NCBI GenBank assembly: GCA_963995525.1
Contig: OZ023211.1
Coordinates: 57,332,329 to 57,396,328, forward strand
Direction: 5' to 3'
DNA: 64,000 nt
Origin: Escarpia spicata
Taxonomy: Eukaryota > Annelida > Polychaeta > Sabellida > Siboglinidae
In this document: in pieces, positions 49,901 through 61,579 of the stretch
Layout: every line of letters begins with the position of its first letter
Position numbering within the stretch: the first letter of the stretch is position 1
Program-made: the position numbers and the translations under genes
Notes under the pieces: model-generated
Database searches by the model: none
Seen by the model: only the letters and a program-made list of their open reading frames with translations
Told to the model about the DNA's origin: nothing

Positions 49901-52900
49901 CAGTACTTTGCTTGATACATCATCATCCAAATCATTTATATATATTAAGAATAATATAAGTCCCAACTCCCAACATCAACCCCTCAAAACTGGTTTCCAG
50001 TTTGAAATCTCCCCCTCTACTATTACTCTCTGTCTTCTGTATGTCAACCATATCTGTACCCAACTGATCACCCTAATGCCATGGGCTTTTAGTTAAGTAA
50101 CAATCTTTGAGGTGGCGCTTTATGAAATGCTTTCTGGAAATCTAAGTAGACAACATCCACTGGTGACCCATCATCTACCCACTTTGTAATTTCTTCTAAT
50201 AAACATAAGATATTGGTTAGACAAGACCTAGCTTTTAGGAACACATGTTGAGATTCATTTATTAATTTGTGTTTCACAAGGAATTCCACCTAATAAGCAT
50301 TTCTGATAATTTGCATAAAACTGATGTTAAGCTCACTGGTCTGTAATTCTCTGTCTTGCTCCTCGATCCTTTTTTAAATAATGGTGTAATGTTTGCTTCT
50401 TTCCATTCTAATGGAACAATTCCCCCTTTAAGTGACAAGTTAAAAAATTAGCAAGTAGTGTACTGATTTGGTCTACAATTTCCTTAAGCAGTTTTGATGG
50501 TATCCCATCAACTCCAGGTGATTTGTTTTCTTTCGTCATCTTAATGTTCTTTGATATCATTTCAGGAGTAACAAACAACTGCCCTAATTGATTTGATTCA
50601 TCCCCCTAAAATTTTGTAACTGGTAATGGCAGTGAACTTATATCTTCTGTGGTAAACACTGAGCTGAAATACTCATTCTGGGCCTCTGCCATTTGAAACC
50701 CAAGTATTAGCAGCATCCACATTGTAGGTACCCCGGTACTCCCTGGGCTGAGGTGAGATATAGCATAGGGTTAGGGTCAGTAGAATCGAATGACTAATTT
50801 TGGCCATATAAGTACCAGATTAATTTCTTTTGTTTTATGCAGTAGCTATGCAAAGTCAAGGAACAAACTCAGTTTGGAGACGTTACGTGCACCAGTCTCT
50901 TAAAGCTTACATACAAAAAGATACTTATATACTAGTAATAAGTTATTTTTAATAACACTAGTCTAGACAATCTTCCCTCATCCCCGGAGAATAGTTAGTT
51001 GCTAGCAGTAAGCGGATCTAGTTTATAACTTAAGCCAATAAAGTAATATTTTGTGCAACCTTTTGCTGAGAGAACATCGCCAACATCGCAGAGCTGTGCT
51101 GTGTTTTGTGAAAAAAATATCACTGCACAAAGTGCTATGCATATTCATTCTTCTAAATAATATTGTTTATATCTGAAACCAGCGTGTTCATTCCTTGTTG
51201 TTTCTGACAACGTGTGACATGTATAGCTGTGTTATGATATGCCATTGTATTTATGGCACTTTTGAGCTACAAATAGTACTCTGGTTTGCACCAACTTGTA
51301 TATATGTTATATTGCTCATTTGAAGCGGCCATCTGCATGCCAATAAGAATCACCATGGGTGTCAGATAGGTTCCGTGATCTGATTCCATGACAACGTGCA
51401 TGGAAGTCTGGTGACCATGCTTCATACCGCTCATTCAGAAATAAGGTTAACCACCTGAGCAAACCAGCACAGTTGGTGGAAAGATATGAAGGAACTTCTT
51501 GGCCGAAATCTTGGGTAGACCAAAACTGCCAGGGACACCTTGTTGCTTCACACAGCAAGTTGCAAGAGTGCGTGAAGGTGACCTACAAGAACTCAGCCAA
51601 TGGGTTAGTGACTTCTTCAAGTCAGCGAATGGTCATCTGCATGCCCAGAGTTCTGACTGCTTTCAACTTGAAGAGCCACCCATACCAGCTGAATGCATTA
51701 TCATGGTTGAGGAGGTAGAACACGTATAAGGCACCTGGCCTACACTCTGTACCAAGCAGGGTCCTCAAAGAGTTCTCCATCTTGCTTGCTGGTCCTGCTG
51801 CTGCAATTTACAATAGCTCACTTCGGGAGAGGCATGTCCCACTCATCTGACATCATGCGTGTGTCAACCCACTTTCAAAAAAGCCACCACCTCAGACCAA
51901 CCTCTGTGGCTGCTGTACAGCTGCACTCAGTAGTGTAATGGAAGACTTCATTGTGAAATGGATCTGGGTCATTGTACGAGAAACGTTTAACCCAAACCAG
52001 TATAGCGGCATAAAGAACTCATCCACTACACAGTGTATGTGTGCCCTTGTTGATTTATTACACTTCGACAGATGCAGCTAAACAGTTTGCTAGAATACAA
52101 AGTTATTTAGCTTCAAAAACTGTTGACCTGATCAATCACAACATTAAATATATTAATAAAATTTACACTGAATATCAGAAAATCACTGAGCAGTAATACT
52201 GTCTGCAGGATGGACTGGCTGATGTCTATGGCATCTGGAACTTAGGAAATATCCATAACACTATAAATTATATATATTGTTTTAGTTTTACTGTTTACTC
52301 TTACAAATTACTATTTCTACAAAGTGTCAGATTACAATTTTTGCCAGTTTCATAATGTTACAATGTAACAATATGTTAAAACATCATGACATGTAAGCCT
52401 ATTACATTAGATATGAAAAACATCTTGATTTTTTACTTCACTTCCTGTAATTATTTGTACATTTACTAATTTTTATTCAGATAGTTAATTGTAATTTTAA
52501 TGTAATATTTTAATGTCAGGGTTTACAATACATTGAGCAAACAGGTGGTTACTGACACTCTCAAGTCACTTTATAATAGGAATTATTTGTTATCTACTAG
52601 ACCTAGTGTCACGCTACTGGTCAAATGACAGACATTGGTTATTATTGTTCCATATGATACATGGCACTGTTGGATTCTGTGAAGTGACATTTATGACGGT
52701 TTATCTCACCTCATATCCAGGACTGGAGTAATTCACAGAGTAATTGGCATTCTGTGCTGAATGACTGAAATGCACAATACATATCAGCAGGTGTGGTTAC
52801 ACTCCAATACACTGGGGTAATAGGGTGTGACCCCACAGTAGATCTGCACAGGTTACATTGTACTAAATGTATAGAACTTTATCTCTTTATTAGTGTTTAC

Positions 52901-55900
52901 TGTGATAAAAGTGTGACAGTTGTTAACTATTAAATAATAATAATTATAATAATAATATACAAGTTACAACTTATACTATAACATTATAAATAGTTAAGAA
53001 GCTAGGGTGCAGATATGCCCCACCTTCTCGTATGTAGTATGTAATTAATTGCATGTTATAAATGCCAATGATTGTACCCCTAATGTGCAGTATGTTGTGA
53101 TATACATCCTGTACTTTCATTGTGTCTTGAATGTGCTGTATAGTCCAGGGCTGTGCCAAAGTACTTTGAAATGTACTTAAGTACAAGAACAAGTACTTTT
53201 CATTGACAAAGTACTTAAGTACTTTTCATTGACAAAGTACTTAAGTACATCATGGTTTTAGGAAAATACGTAAGTATAGACCGAGTACTTTTCACAAGTA
53301 CTACAATACAAGTACTTTTGGTGTGAACCTATTTGTATAACAGAATAGGGAGTTGGACTGGGTTATAAAATTACATGTGAGTATTATTGTTTGTGAGGGA
53401 GATACTCTGAGTGTTGTGACATGAAATTTTAAAATGGAATAAGTTATGAAATACTGAGTTTCTTAATTGAAATTGTGCATCCACGACTGTGCTAGATTAG
53501 CAGGTTATTGCTGGAACCTTATTCGTTTAGTAATCAACAATGACTGGATGACACTGTGGGCCAGGCTTGTGTGAAAAGGACAGTTGACTGGAGAACTGGC
53601 TTCAAAGCACCATTGAATCCTTTCAGCCATGCAGCAGTCACACTGTTCCAGTGTCTCCTGCTATGTACACTCTCATAAATAGGTGCACATGTACTGATGT
53701 TAATCAGGGTTAATTACCTTTAACTAAATTACTAGGTGCACCCTTATAGAAAAGTACTGATGTAAGACCTCCATCATCAATGTTTCAATGCCCATTGTCT
53801 TGTCTTGTCACTTGATTTGTCCAGAAGTCCAGTCACCCGTAGGGGCCACTGGGGATTGGGAGGTGATCGAATCACTGATTTGATATTACATGATCACAAT
53901 TAAAAAATACTTAAAACTGCTTGAAATTTAGGTATTTTTGGAATGTACTTAAGTACAAGTACTTTCATTATTTTGAAAATGTACTTAAGTACAAATACTC
54001 AAAAATGTACAAGTACTCAACAATTTACTTAAGTACAAAGTACTTTGGCACTGCCCTGCTGTATGTGTGATGTTGTATGTGTGATGTTGTACTTAATGCT
54101 GATTATGATGTAACCCCTCAGTTTTGAATGACTCCAAGGAGTGGTCGTGTAAGTTCACATATTCTTTATATATATATATATATAAATATATATACCTGTA
54201 TATATATATATATATATATACATTGCTACGGTGGTGCCACTTAGTAAGTGAAGCATGTTGATGCAAATTGATGCTAATAGCAAATTTAGATTGTATAAAT
54301 CGCAAGTCCAATACATATTGATGGGGTTGTTGAACCAATGCTAAAAACAGTTTGGGGACTTTGGGTACTTGTGAGACTATCCCTAAGTCCATGACTACTT
54401 GTGCTACCATCCCTAAGTCCCTAACTACTTACTAGACCATCCCTAAGTCCATAACTACTTGTGAGATCATCCCTAAGTCCATAACTACTTACTAGACCAT
54501 CCCTAAGTCCCTAACTACTTGTGAGACCATCCCTAAATTCCTAACTACTTACTAGACCATCCCTAAGTCCCTAACTACTTGTGAGACCATCTCTAAGTTC
54601 CTAACTACGTACGAGACCATCCCTAAGTTCCTAACTACTTGTGAGATCATCCCTAAGTTCCTAACTACGTACAAGACCATCCCTAAGTTCCTAACTACCG
54701 GTAATGCGTGTTATTTCCTCAGGCATTGAGACTCAGCTTGCCATATCCTGGTATGACAGCGCGTGGATCCCCGTTCTCAACCCCGGAAACATCCTTGACT
54801 ACTTTGCCGAGCGTTCGAATCCATTCTACGATCGCACCTGCAACAATGAAATTGTACGAATGCAGCGTCTGAGCTCTGACCAACTCAGGTGAGCATCTCA
54901 TTTATTGTGATTTCTGTAATCGGTTCAAGTGATCGCCTCATTTATGTAATTGTTGTTTTTATCCACCCGCTTTGAGTAATTGCTTGGGAATGTAACAGAT
55001 TTTATTACATTCAATACTCAGGGTGCGTTACACTTATCTTCCAGCGGACAAGTTCTCGCAAGCACAGTTTCAACTTCCGCTGAAGCATTAAGCTGTGCTG
55101 AAATTGCTGCTCAAAAGCTGTTCTTAAAATTAAATGTTTTCTTATTGGATTCCGTCATTGCCAAGCACTCATTTATTCAGCTGAGTGAACTGAGGCAATC
55201 CAGGGTGAACAAAATTGCCAATGTTTTGAACCAGTCTGTCGCTCTGTCATTGGGCTGCCATGTTTCACTATAACATAAATATCCGGTGAAATTCTACTGG
55301 TTGATTTTAGATTTGTATAATTGCCCTTTGATGTTACTAGCACAGGTTGAACAAAAAACTTTCCTTTGAGTTCATGACATAAAATGTGTTTTAAGTAAGA
55401 ACACATTAAACTTCCTGTATTGATGTAATAACATGCTGTTGTTGCACAATGCACGTGTCCACCAGCAAACACAAACAAGCTGATGAATATCCTGTTAGTT
55501 TACATTAGTAAAGAGGTATGTCATTTTCGTGGTATGTTAACATGAACAGGATCTATTCATTTAGGCCTTCCAGGCCTAAATGAATAGATCCTACACAAAC
55601 CTACTACAAACCACATCCTAGTTTGAGCATTTCACCATTTTCTGAAATCTCAAATGATTTTGTAATATTACAAGCTCACACAGTAACTAATAATTAGTGG
55701 AAAAAGCAAAAAAAATGTATCTTCAAGGTAACTTTTAAAAGATTGGGTTTTGATAATATATATTTTGTAATATTGATGCTGGGCTTTGCTGGCATAGTTG
55801 TCATCATGTCAGATATTTCACAAATTTGCACAGGACCCTCCAATTTTGTTTACATTTGGGATCAAATGGATTTCAAATTACCATTAAGGCTTTAAAATTT

Positions 55901-58900
55901 AAAGTTTCATTATTTTGATTTCATGGTAGGCACCTACCAATACATTTTTGTCATATGCATATGACAGCAATATTGACCAACTGATTTTATTTTTATATTC
56001 AGTATTTTAATTTAATTTGTATTATTATTTAGAACTTATATATTAATTAAATTATTTATTTATTATCATTATATAAATGTGTATTTTATAGATTGTTGTA
56101 TATTTTGTTTACAAGAGAGCAAGTTATTGATAACCTGTGTCACTGTCAGCGTTCTTTCTTCTAATGTACTTCAGTGCATAGTATTTCTATCTATCTTACC
56201 TGGCTGGATATTGTTACCATCCTCCTCCATATCTGGACATTATCTCAACACATTCCAAGCCTTTGATGTTGTTATTTTAGCTTAGAGATCTGCTGTAAAA
56301 CACCATATTAACATTGCAGGTAGCTGTTGGAATCTGTGTGGTAGCTATTGGATCTGTAGCTGAAATTGGATGTACAGATGCAATTATTTTACATGTTTTG
56401 TGTGTGTGAACATTCCCATACCTGGGAAGTAGTTTCAATGTGATTTACAGCCTTCATTGAGCATCTTGGTTAACAATAATTTCAACGTGCCTTCCAAACC
56501 GTATAGTTATAATGATAAGCTACAACTTGCAGCAATATGGTGGGACTGGAGTATATACTGCTTCACGTACAAGAACCCATTCTCTACGTGATACGCAAGC
56601 AACATCGGCACTCCCCCGCGCAAGGTGGGTCATTCTCTTTCATTCACAAGTGTCACAGTGGATCAGACCCTTAGCCAGGAATACATTTTTGCTAGTATTA
56701 AATTAATCAAAAGTGTTACTTTTAGCACGCAGACGGCTTACGTGAGAGCCATTCATCTCAACCACAGCCATTGTTAACCAGTTTGTGTTTTTTTTAATAA
56801 CGAACCAGTGTAATTTGAGCTGTTTATTTAAATTAATACTGAACCATTTGATCTGTTTCACTACCAGTTAGGCCCATGATAGTCATTAACTATTAGTTAA
56901 TCTAGTGGCTAGCTGGCCCTGTCAAAGTTCCACCAGTCTTATTGGTTGTAATTACCAGTTTTGAACAGTTATCTGCCAGTCTTGAAGACAGTGGATGTCA
57001 TCTCAATTTACAGTTACCTCGGTAATACTACCACATCACGATTGTGGTCACCCTAGGACAGCCCCAAGTTATTTCGAAACTAGTGAAGTGTAGGAAATTA
57101 TTCCCCTAAATAAACCTTGCTATGTGGTTCACTTTGGCCCAGTCCCAGGCTGACTTTAAATAACAGACTTTCCACTGTTATTTACTGTTTTGACTGAACA
57201 TGTTTTGTCAAATTAGATCCGGTCATCCCTAGGCTGGTTGTTGCATACATACCAACTGACCAATGGACTGTTTTTTGTAACTCGGAACAATCACAGAAAA
57301 CATTGAGAGGATAGAACATATATGTCCCATTTTATATCTAAATACCATACTGGAATGAAAGACACAGGCAACAGTCAATGCCACATAACTTGGTGGATTA
57401 TATTACAGTCTAATTAAACCACATTGCTCTTCTGGGTGCATATAAATCCCTTCAAGTGACCTCTATGAATGTTGCAAAACTGACCAAGTTTACTTAGTTT
57501 CTGAGTCCTGTATGTTGTCAGTATGAAAGAATATTAGGGGTTTTCAGTGTCGCAATCCTATAAAACAGTCACCAGTTAACAATAGACGCAGAGAAAAACC
57601 GTGGATCACCAACTCAGTATTTCCCCACTGTTATGGTTACTTGTTCTTTCATCAGCTGTGTTGTTAAACATGTATTCACAATGTGTTTATTATTATAATG
57701 TGGGAAATATGAAACGAGGAACAAAGTTTTCATGAAATGTTGCATAATGCAAAGAAGTCTAGTGGAAACTTTGGATGTTATTTATTATTAACCGACCACA
57801 ACGTCATTTCGACAGTATGATGCAAATCGATTTTTTTAAATGCTAACTAAATCTGTTACACTAAGATCAATATAGCTGATAAGTGAAAATGAATCCCACC
57901 TAAACATCTAAATGCCTACAACTAATAAAATAACGTATTGCTCAGTTGTTCTCTCAACATGCTAAGCAATATATTCATTTTATTTTAATCAAGATTGACT
58001 AAGACATCACGCATAATATTCTAAGTTCTGCAGTATGAATTTCAGCCGGACCTCGGCAACTGGGAATGCACCTACACTGCCACCAATTATTAATATATAA
58101 ATGTAAAAACGTGTGTTGAATCTAGGGGCCAACTACAACTAATTCAAGCTGTACGTTAGTCACTGAAGTCAGTCAGTCATTCCGTGTACCAGGGGAGGGG
58201 CCAGACCTCATGTGTATGGAATATACACAGGGAGAGATGGGGTTGGTTTTTTCCATAATTTGTTGCATGCGTAATTATTTTGTGTACATAATTTGTAAAT
58301 TATACCTTAGGGATCGTCTCAGAACATTGATGTCTGATATCAGATGAAATTACTTTCGTTTGGGGGTGAGGTCAGAAGCAGTTTTCTCTGGTGATAGACA
58401 TCAATATTTTATGCTTCAGACTGATAAATACTGTTAATATATTGGTACAGTGTATCATCATGTCAATGTTTACACATTTTTGTCTGATATTAGATATCAA
58501 CATTCTGAGATGATCCCTTACCACTCTTCAATCAGCCAATGAAATCTTTCATTGTGGTATAAAAACTCTTGTATGCAGGTGGCCTGCACTTGTTATGATG
58601 TATTTCCACTGAGATGTACGTCAGCAGTGTATAGTATGTACTTGTGTTGCCTGTAGTAACCCCCTTGGCTGACTACAACATCATCGCTGGAGTTGTGTAC
58701 CAGGCTCCGGACCTCGGCTCTGTCATGAACTCAAGACTGGTGAGTGGGCCAGAATCAGGGGATAGGAAACAGAGATATCAGTTATTTCATGATCCAGATC
58801 TTAAGTTTAACATCTTAAGTGATCTTTAGAGACTTGAATGCATGTTAAATTGTAAAGTTGTTTGCTGATGGGTGTGGCCAAAGGCCATAGGGTGTCTGGG

Positions 58901-61254
58901 CCTTCTGCAATGTGTATGCGCTAACTTGCAGGCACTGTAAGTGTGTCTTCTCTCAGATGCTGAGCTTCACTTGACGCTTTCTATGAGCATTCACTTTGGC
59001 CTCTGATCAACCAGTTGATGATGTGTTTAAGGGTAGCCTCTACTCGAAAACGGCCATAGGCCATATCTCTGTTAGTACTGAACATATCTTAGCCAAATTT
59101 GGAGTACTAATTAGTTAAATGAATAGTACATGATATGTGGAATGTGGGCTCATTTGCTTGTGCAGTGCCATGACAATCAACATTTCTAGTGTAATAGAGG
59201 AGCATGCATCCTTGGAAATTATTCTGAGCTAACAACTGTATGTGTGATCATGCAGTTGTCAAGAATCATTAGCTAGAATACTCCTTTGTGCACTAAGGTG
59301 GTTTTGGGCAAGGAAGTTTGACTGCAATGACTGTTGTGAGATGGGACTTTAGGTTTGAGCTTTTTTCGTGACGTCTTGAAAAATGCTCAAACCTAAAAAA
59401 ACAGTCACTGAAGTCAGATATCCTTTCCCAAAACCACCTTATTGCACAAAGGAGTATTCTGGCTAATGATTCTTGACCGTTGCATGATCACACATACAGT
59501 TGTTAGCTCAGAATAATTGTCAAGGATGTGAAAAATCCATCTCACTTAAAAACATTCAACCAAACGTGCCCATATTTCACACATCATATACCATTCTTTT
59601 TTCTAATCAGTGCCTCAAATCTGGTTATGATATGTTCAATATTAAAAGAGATATGGTATATTAGTTATATGGGTGTTTTCGAGTAGTGGCTACCCTTAAA
59701 CAATTCAAAGGTAGTTATTTTTAGTTATTCACTTTTAGTGGACAAATTGGGTGGTCAGCCATTCTCTAGGTGATGCCCCCATGAAGTTTCATATGATTTA
59801 TCTGGACATTATAATCTGCTGTATTCAGTGCTAATTGACAACAACAAAAATTAAATGGTCAGCAGGATGGTGATGTTGCCTCGTTGCTGAAGAATGGATT
59901 CTATGCGCCTGTTTCAGCTGAATACAACCCACAACCTGCAGTCTGCATTTAAGGAAGGTGGGTCACCCTCGGTCTGTCATCTGTTCCCCTCACAGTGTTG
60001 TCTGTCACCCTCATAGATTATGTAGTCATGTATTTGCCCTCACTACCTCTTCTGGCTGTAAAGGGGTATCATGATTCATGCGAATGTTTTGTTGAGTAAA
60101 GCAAATTTCTCTGTTCGTGAATAAATGTTTTGTGATTGTGTTTTGTGAAGTTACTCATAACGGAGCAAATTAATACAACATGTTAAATGTTATGTCTCGT
60201 GTGGTCGGTGTTCTGTGGTATTAATTTCATGTGCAACTTATTTTCAGCACAAGATTTCTCACGTTATCACCCCTCCAGGGGTTACTGGTGGGAATTTAAA
60301 GACAGCAGTCAAACGGGTATGTGTTACATTAAAAAAATAATTTATTGATCATATCAATATTGGGCATCACGTTTTGTGACATGTACATTACATGCAGGGT
60401 TGGCTTCAGTAAAAATTATGAAGTTTGTTATATAATTACTGTCCATCGATCATTATTATTTCAGTTGCACAGGTTGATTAAGTATGTTTACCTGATACTG
60501 TTTACACTAGGATTAAGGTTGATTAGTGTTACTGTTTGGTTAAGTTAACAGTAATAAAAGTCAGTTATCCACTTAATTTTAATACACGCGTCTGCATGAA
60601 ATAATGACTGGTTTTCTTGCGGGTTTGAGCCAGAAATTGCACACCCTTATCACGGATTCCTGTCACTGTGCACCTGTGATATGACTGACGTTTGTAGATA
60701 AGCTGTTGTCGAAAGAAAAGAAGAAGAAAGAAGAGCCGAGTTCATTGTTCCAGAGACAGCGAGTAGATGAACTTCTTGCAGAACTTAGCAAGAAGTTCCC
60801 GCCAAAGTACCCCACTACTACCGCCCAAGCACAACATCAGCCAGAAAAACCAGGTATGTATTTGGAATATGAACAAAAGTGGCATTTCATATATATTTAA
60901 CACGTTTAATGATTTGAACAGTCACAGTTGTGGACTGTGCAGAATAACAAACTATTTTCACACCTAAATCCTAGCGAATAATGTCAAAGGGGTCGAGATA
61001 TTCTAATATATCCAGTTTATATTAATGATCTTACAGGGGAAACATTAATCACTGTTGAAACATAAGTTTTTTATAGTTTTTTCTGTTAACTATTTGAGAT
61101 GATTCACTGTGAACATATTCGTGTTGACATTTGTGTGCTCTTTTTGTTACCAGCAACAGGAGATGGAGTGAAGCTCGAGATGAAGACAGAAACAAAGACA
61201 GACTCGGATACGCATCCTCCACCAGAGAAGAAAGCGAAAGTGATATGTTCGTGA
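46901..61254 (+). CDS. MED6: Mediator of RNA polymerase II transcription subunit 6
   Basis: MED6 is a conserved head-module subunit of the Mediator complex, linking activators to RNA polymerase II in the nucleus. Eight exons: 46901-46916, 54723-54888, 56533-56624, 58657-58739, 59918-59957, 60248-60316, 60698-60853 and 61154-61254. They give 723 bp, 241 codons with TGA, with matching phases throughout; human MED6 is 246 residues. Family hallmarks: [15 protein letters not shown], the near-invariant block [53 protein letters not shown] and [16 protein letters not shown], then a low-complexity basic tail ending [12 protein letters not shown]. No missing core residues. The first exon is the only uncertain part. 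Introns carry at least eight repeats or transposon remnants. Confidence 0.95.
47180..47624. mobile_element. Foldback MITE, 445 bp, in MED6 intron 1
   Basis: Ends GGCACTTGTATAGAATCC and, inverted, GGCACTTATGTAGAATCC. The arms stay complementary for over 100 bases with mismatches, including TTAGTTCCATCATTCAACAT against TTAGTTCCATTATTCAACAT. No clear target duplication. Confidence 0.7.
47913..49058. mobile_element. DNA transposon remnant (Harbinger-like) with Myb/SANT-like gene relic
   Basis: Inverted ends CAGTGGCCGGTTGCATGACA and CAGTGGCCAGATGCATGACA bound 1,146 bp in MED6 intron 1. Inside, at 48115-48420 on the plus strand, a broken frame encodes a Myb/SANT-like DNA-binding domain of the type found in Harbinger transposons and NAIF1: [20 protein letters not shown], then after a frameshift [20 protein letters not shown]. 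No transposase is left. Confidence 0.65.
49085..50705 (-). mobile_element. LINE remnant (same CR1/Rex1/jockey-like family), minus strand
   Basis: Diverged relative of the copies in the triplicated units, in MED6 intron 1. Visible blocks, 5' to 3': [38 protein letters not shown], the catalytic KFADDTKVF, and [18 protein letters not shown]. Several frameshifts and stops. It starts further 5' than the unit copies and retains the FADD box. Confidence 0.85.
51440..52090 (+). mobile_element. Second LINE reverse-transcriptase remnant
   Basis: Degenerate plus-strand RT of a different non-LTR family: [63 protein letters not shown]. Many frameshifts. In MED6 intron 1. Confidence 0.65.
53146..54058. 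mobile_element. Non-autonomous hAT element, 913 bp
   Basis: Ends CAGGGCTGTGCCAAAGTACT and, inverted, CAGGGCAGTGCCAAAGTACT, classic hAT termini. CTGTATAG on the left and CTGTATGT on the right may be a decayed 8-bp target duplication. Both subterminal regions carry repeated palindromic GTACTTAAGTAC motifs, possible transposase-binding sites. No transposase frame. Confidence 0.75.
54164..54220. repeat. (AT)n tract
   Basis: Interrupted TATATA run just after the hAT element. Confidence 0.9.
54365..54700. repeat. 30-bp minisatellite abutting MED6 exon 2
   Basis: About 11 copies of a 30-bp unit around ACCATCCCTAAGTCCCTAAC. Many neighbours alternate between ACTTGTGAG and ACTTACTAG / ACGTACGAG variants, so the real period is partly a 60-bp dimer. 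It ends about 22 bp before the exon 2 acceptor. Confidence 0.9.
54723..54888 (+). CDS. MED6: MED6 exon 2
   Basis: 166 bp, phase 1-2. Acceptor TTATTTCCTCAG, donor CTCAG|GTGAGC. Holds [21 protein letters not shown], the strongest family block. Confidence 0.95.
54900..56520. other. MED6 intron 2, no exon recognised
   Basis: AT-rich. An open frame at 54980-55273 has no recognisable features and breaks no MED6 phase. The only structure noted is the hairpin at 55548-55592. Confidence 0.5.
55548..55592. repeat. Perfect 21-bp hairpin with 3-base loop
   Basis: AGGATCTATTCATTTAGGCC + T, loop TCC, then the exact reverse complement. In MED6 intron 2. Could be a foldback relic or an RNA hairpin. Confidence 0.9.
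56533..56624 (+). CDS. MED6: MED6 exon 3
   Basis: 92 bp, phase 2-1. Encodes [19 protein letters not shown] and the basic [11 protein letters not shown] segment. Confidence 0.95.
57010..57160. repeat. Diverged relative of the Tigger-like MITE
   Basis: Shares with 63075-63256 the blocks TACCTCGGTAAT, GTCACCCTA, TAGGAAATTA.TCCC and CCAGTCCC. End repeats are decayed. In MED6 intron 3. Confidence 0.5.
58310..58517. mobile_element. MITE, 208 bp, TTA target duplication
   Basis: Inverted ends GGGATCGTCTCAGAACATTG and GGGATCATCTCAGAATGTTG, about 36 bp long. Flanked by TTA at 58307-58309 and 58518-58520, as in Harbinger-type MITEs. In MED6 intron 3, about 140 bp before exon 4. Confidence 0.75.
58657..58739 (+). 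CDS. MED6: MED6 exon 4
   Basis: 83 bp, phase 1-0. Encodes [19 protein letters not shown] and GSVMNSRL; donor CTG|GTGAGT. Confidence 0.95.
59031..59695. mobile_element. Foldback MITE, 665 bp, TTAA target site
   Basis: Starts GGGTAGCCTCTACTCGAAAA and the inverted end reads GGGTAGCCACTACTCGAAAA. Flanked by TTAA on both sides (59027-59030 and 59696-59699), the piggyBac-type target. The arms stay complementary almost to the centre. In MED6 intron 4. Confidence 0.85.
59918..59957 (+). CDS. MED6: MED6 exon 5
   Basis: 40 bp, phase 0-1. Encodes [13 protein letters not shown], matching the family helix before the RYHPS block. Confidence 0.9.
60248..60316 (+). CDS. MED6: MED6 exon 6
   Basis: 69 bp, phase 1-1. 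Encodes [16 protein letters not shown]. Confidence 0.95.
60698..60853 (+). CDS. MED6: MED6 exon 7
   Basis: 156 bp, phase 1-1. Encodes a lysine-rich run, then [20 protein letters not shown] and a Gln/Thr-rich linker. Confidence 0.95.
61154..61254 (+). CDS. MED6: MED6 exon 8 (terminal)
   Basis: 101 bp, phase 1 to stop TGA at 61252-61254. Charged tail ending [12 protein letters not shown]. The last five sense codons and the stop are also the first unit of the minisatellite that follows. Confidence 0.9.
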
Positions 61255-61575
61255 CACACAAAAATGAAACATGGTGTAATGATGTGTTTGTGACACCATA
61301 AAGTGAAAGTTATTTGTCCGTGAAAAGAAAGTTATCTTTGTAACACAAGGAAGTTTATGTTCGTGACACAAGGAAGTAAAAGTGTTGTGTTCGTGACACA
61401 AGAAAGTGAAAGTGTTGTCTTCATAAAACAAGGAAGTGAAAATGTTGTATTCGTGACACAAAGAAGTGAAGCTGATATGTTCGTGACACAAAGAAGTGAA
61501 GCTGATGTGTTCGTGACACAAAGAAATGAGTGTTGTGTTTGTGTCAAAAAGAAGTGAAAGTGCTGTGTTCATGAC
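61233..61575. repeat. About 33-bp minisatellite from the MED6 stop codon into the 3' UTR
   Basis: About ten degenerate copies around TGTTCGTGACACAAAGAAGT followed by GAAGCTGA or GAAAGTGT. The first copy is the end of the MED6 coding region (AAAGTGATATGTTCGTGACAC). Confidence 0.85.
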
Positions 61576-61579
61576 CTAT

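Noticed and set aside
54980..55273. 97-codon open frame in MED6 intron 2
   Set aside because: Does not fit the MED6 reading phase or family sequence; probably chance.
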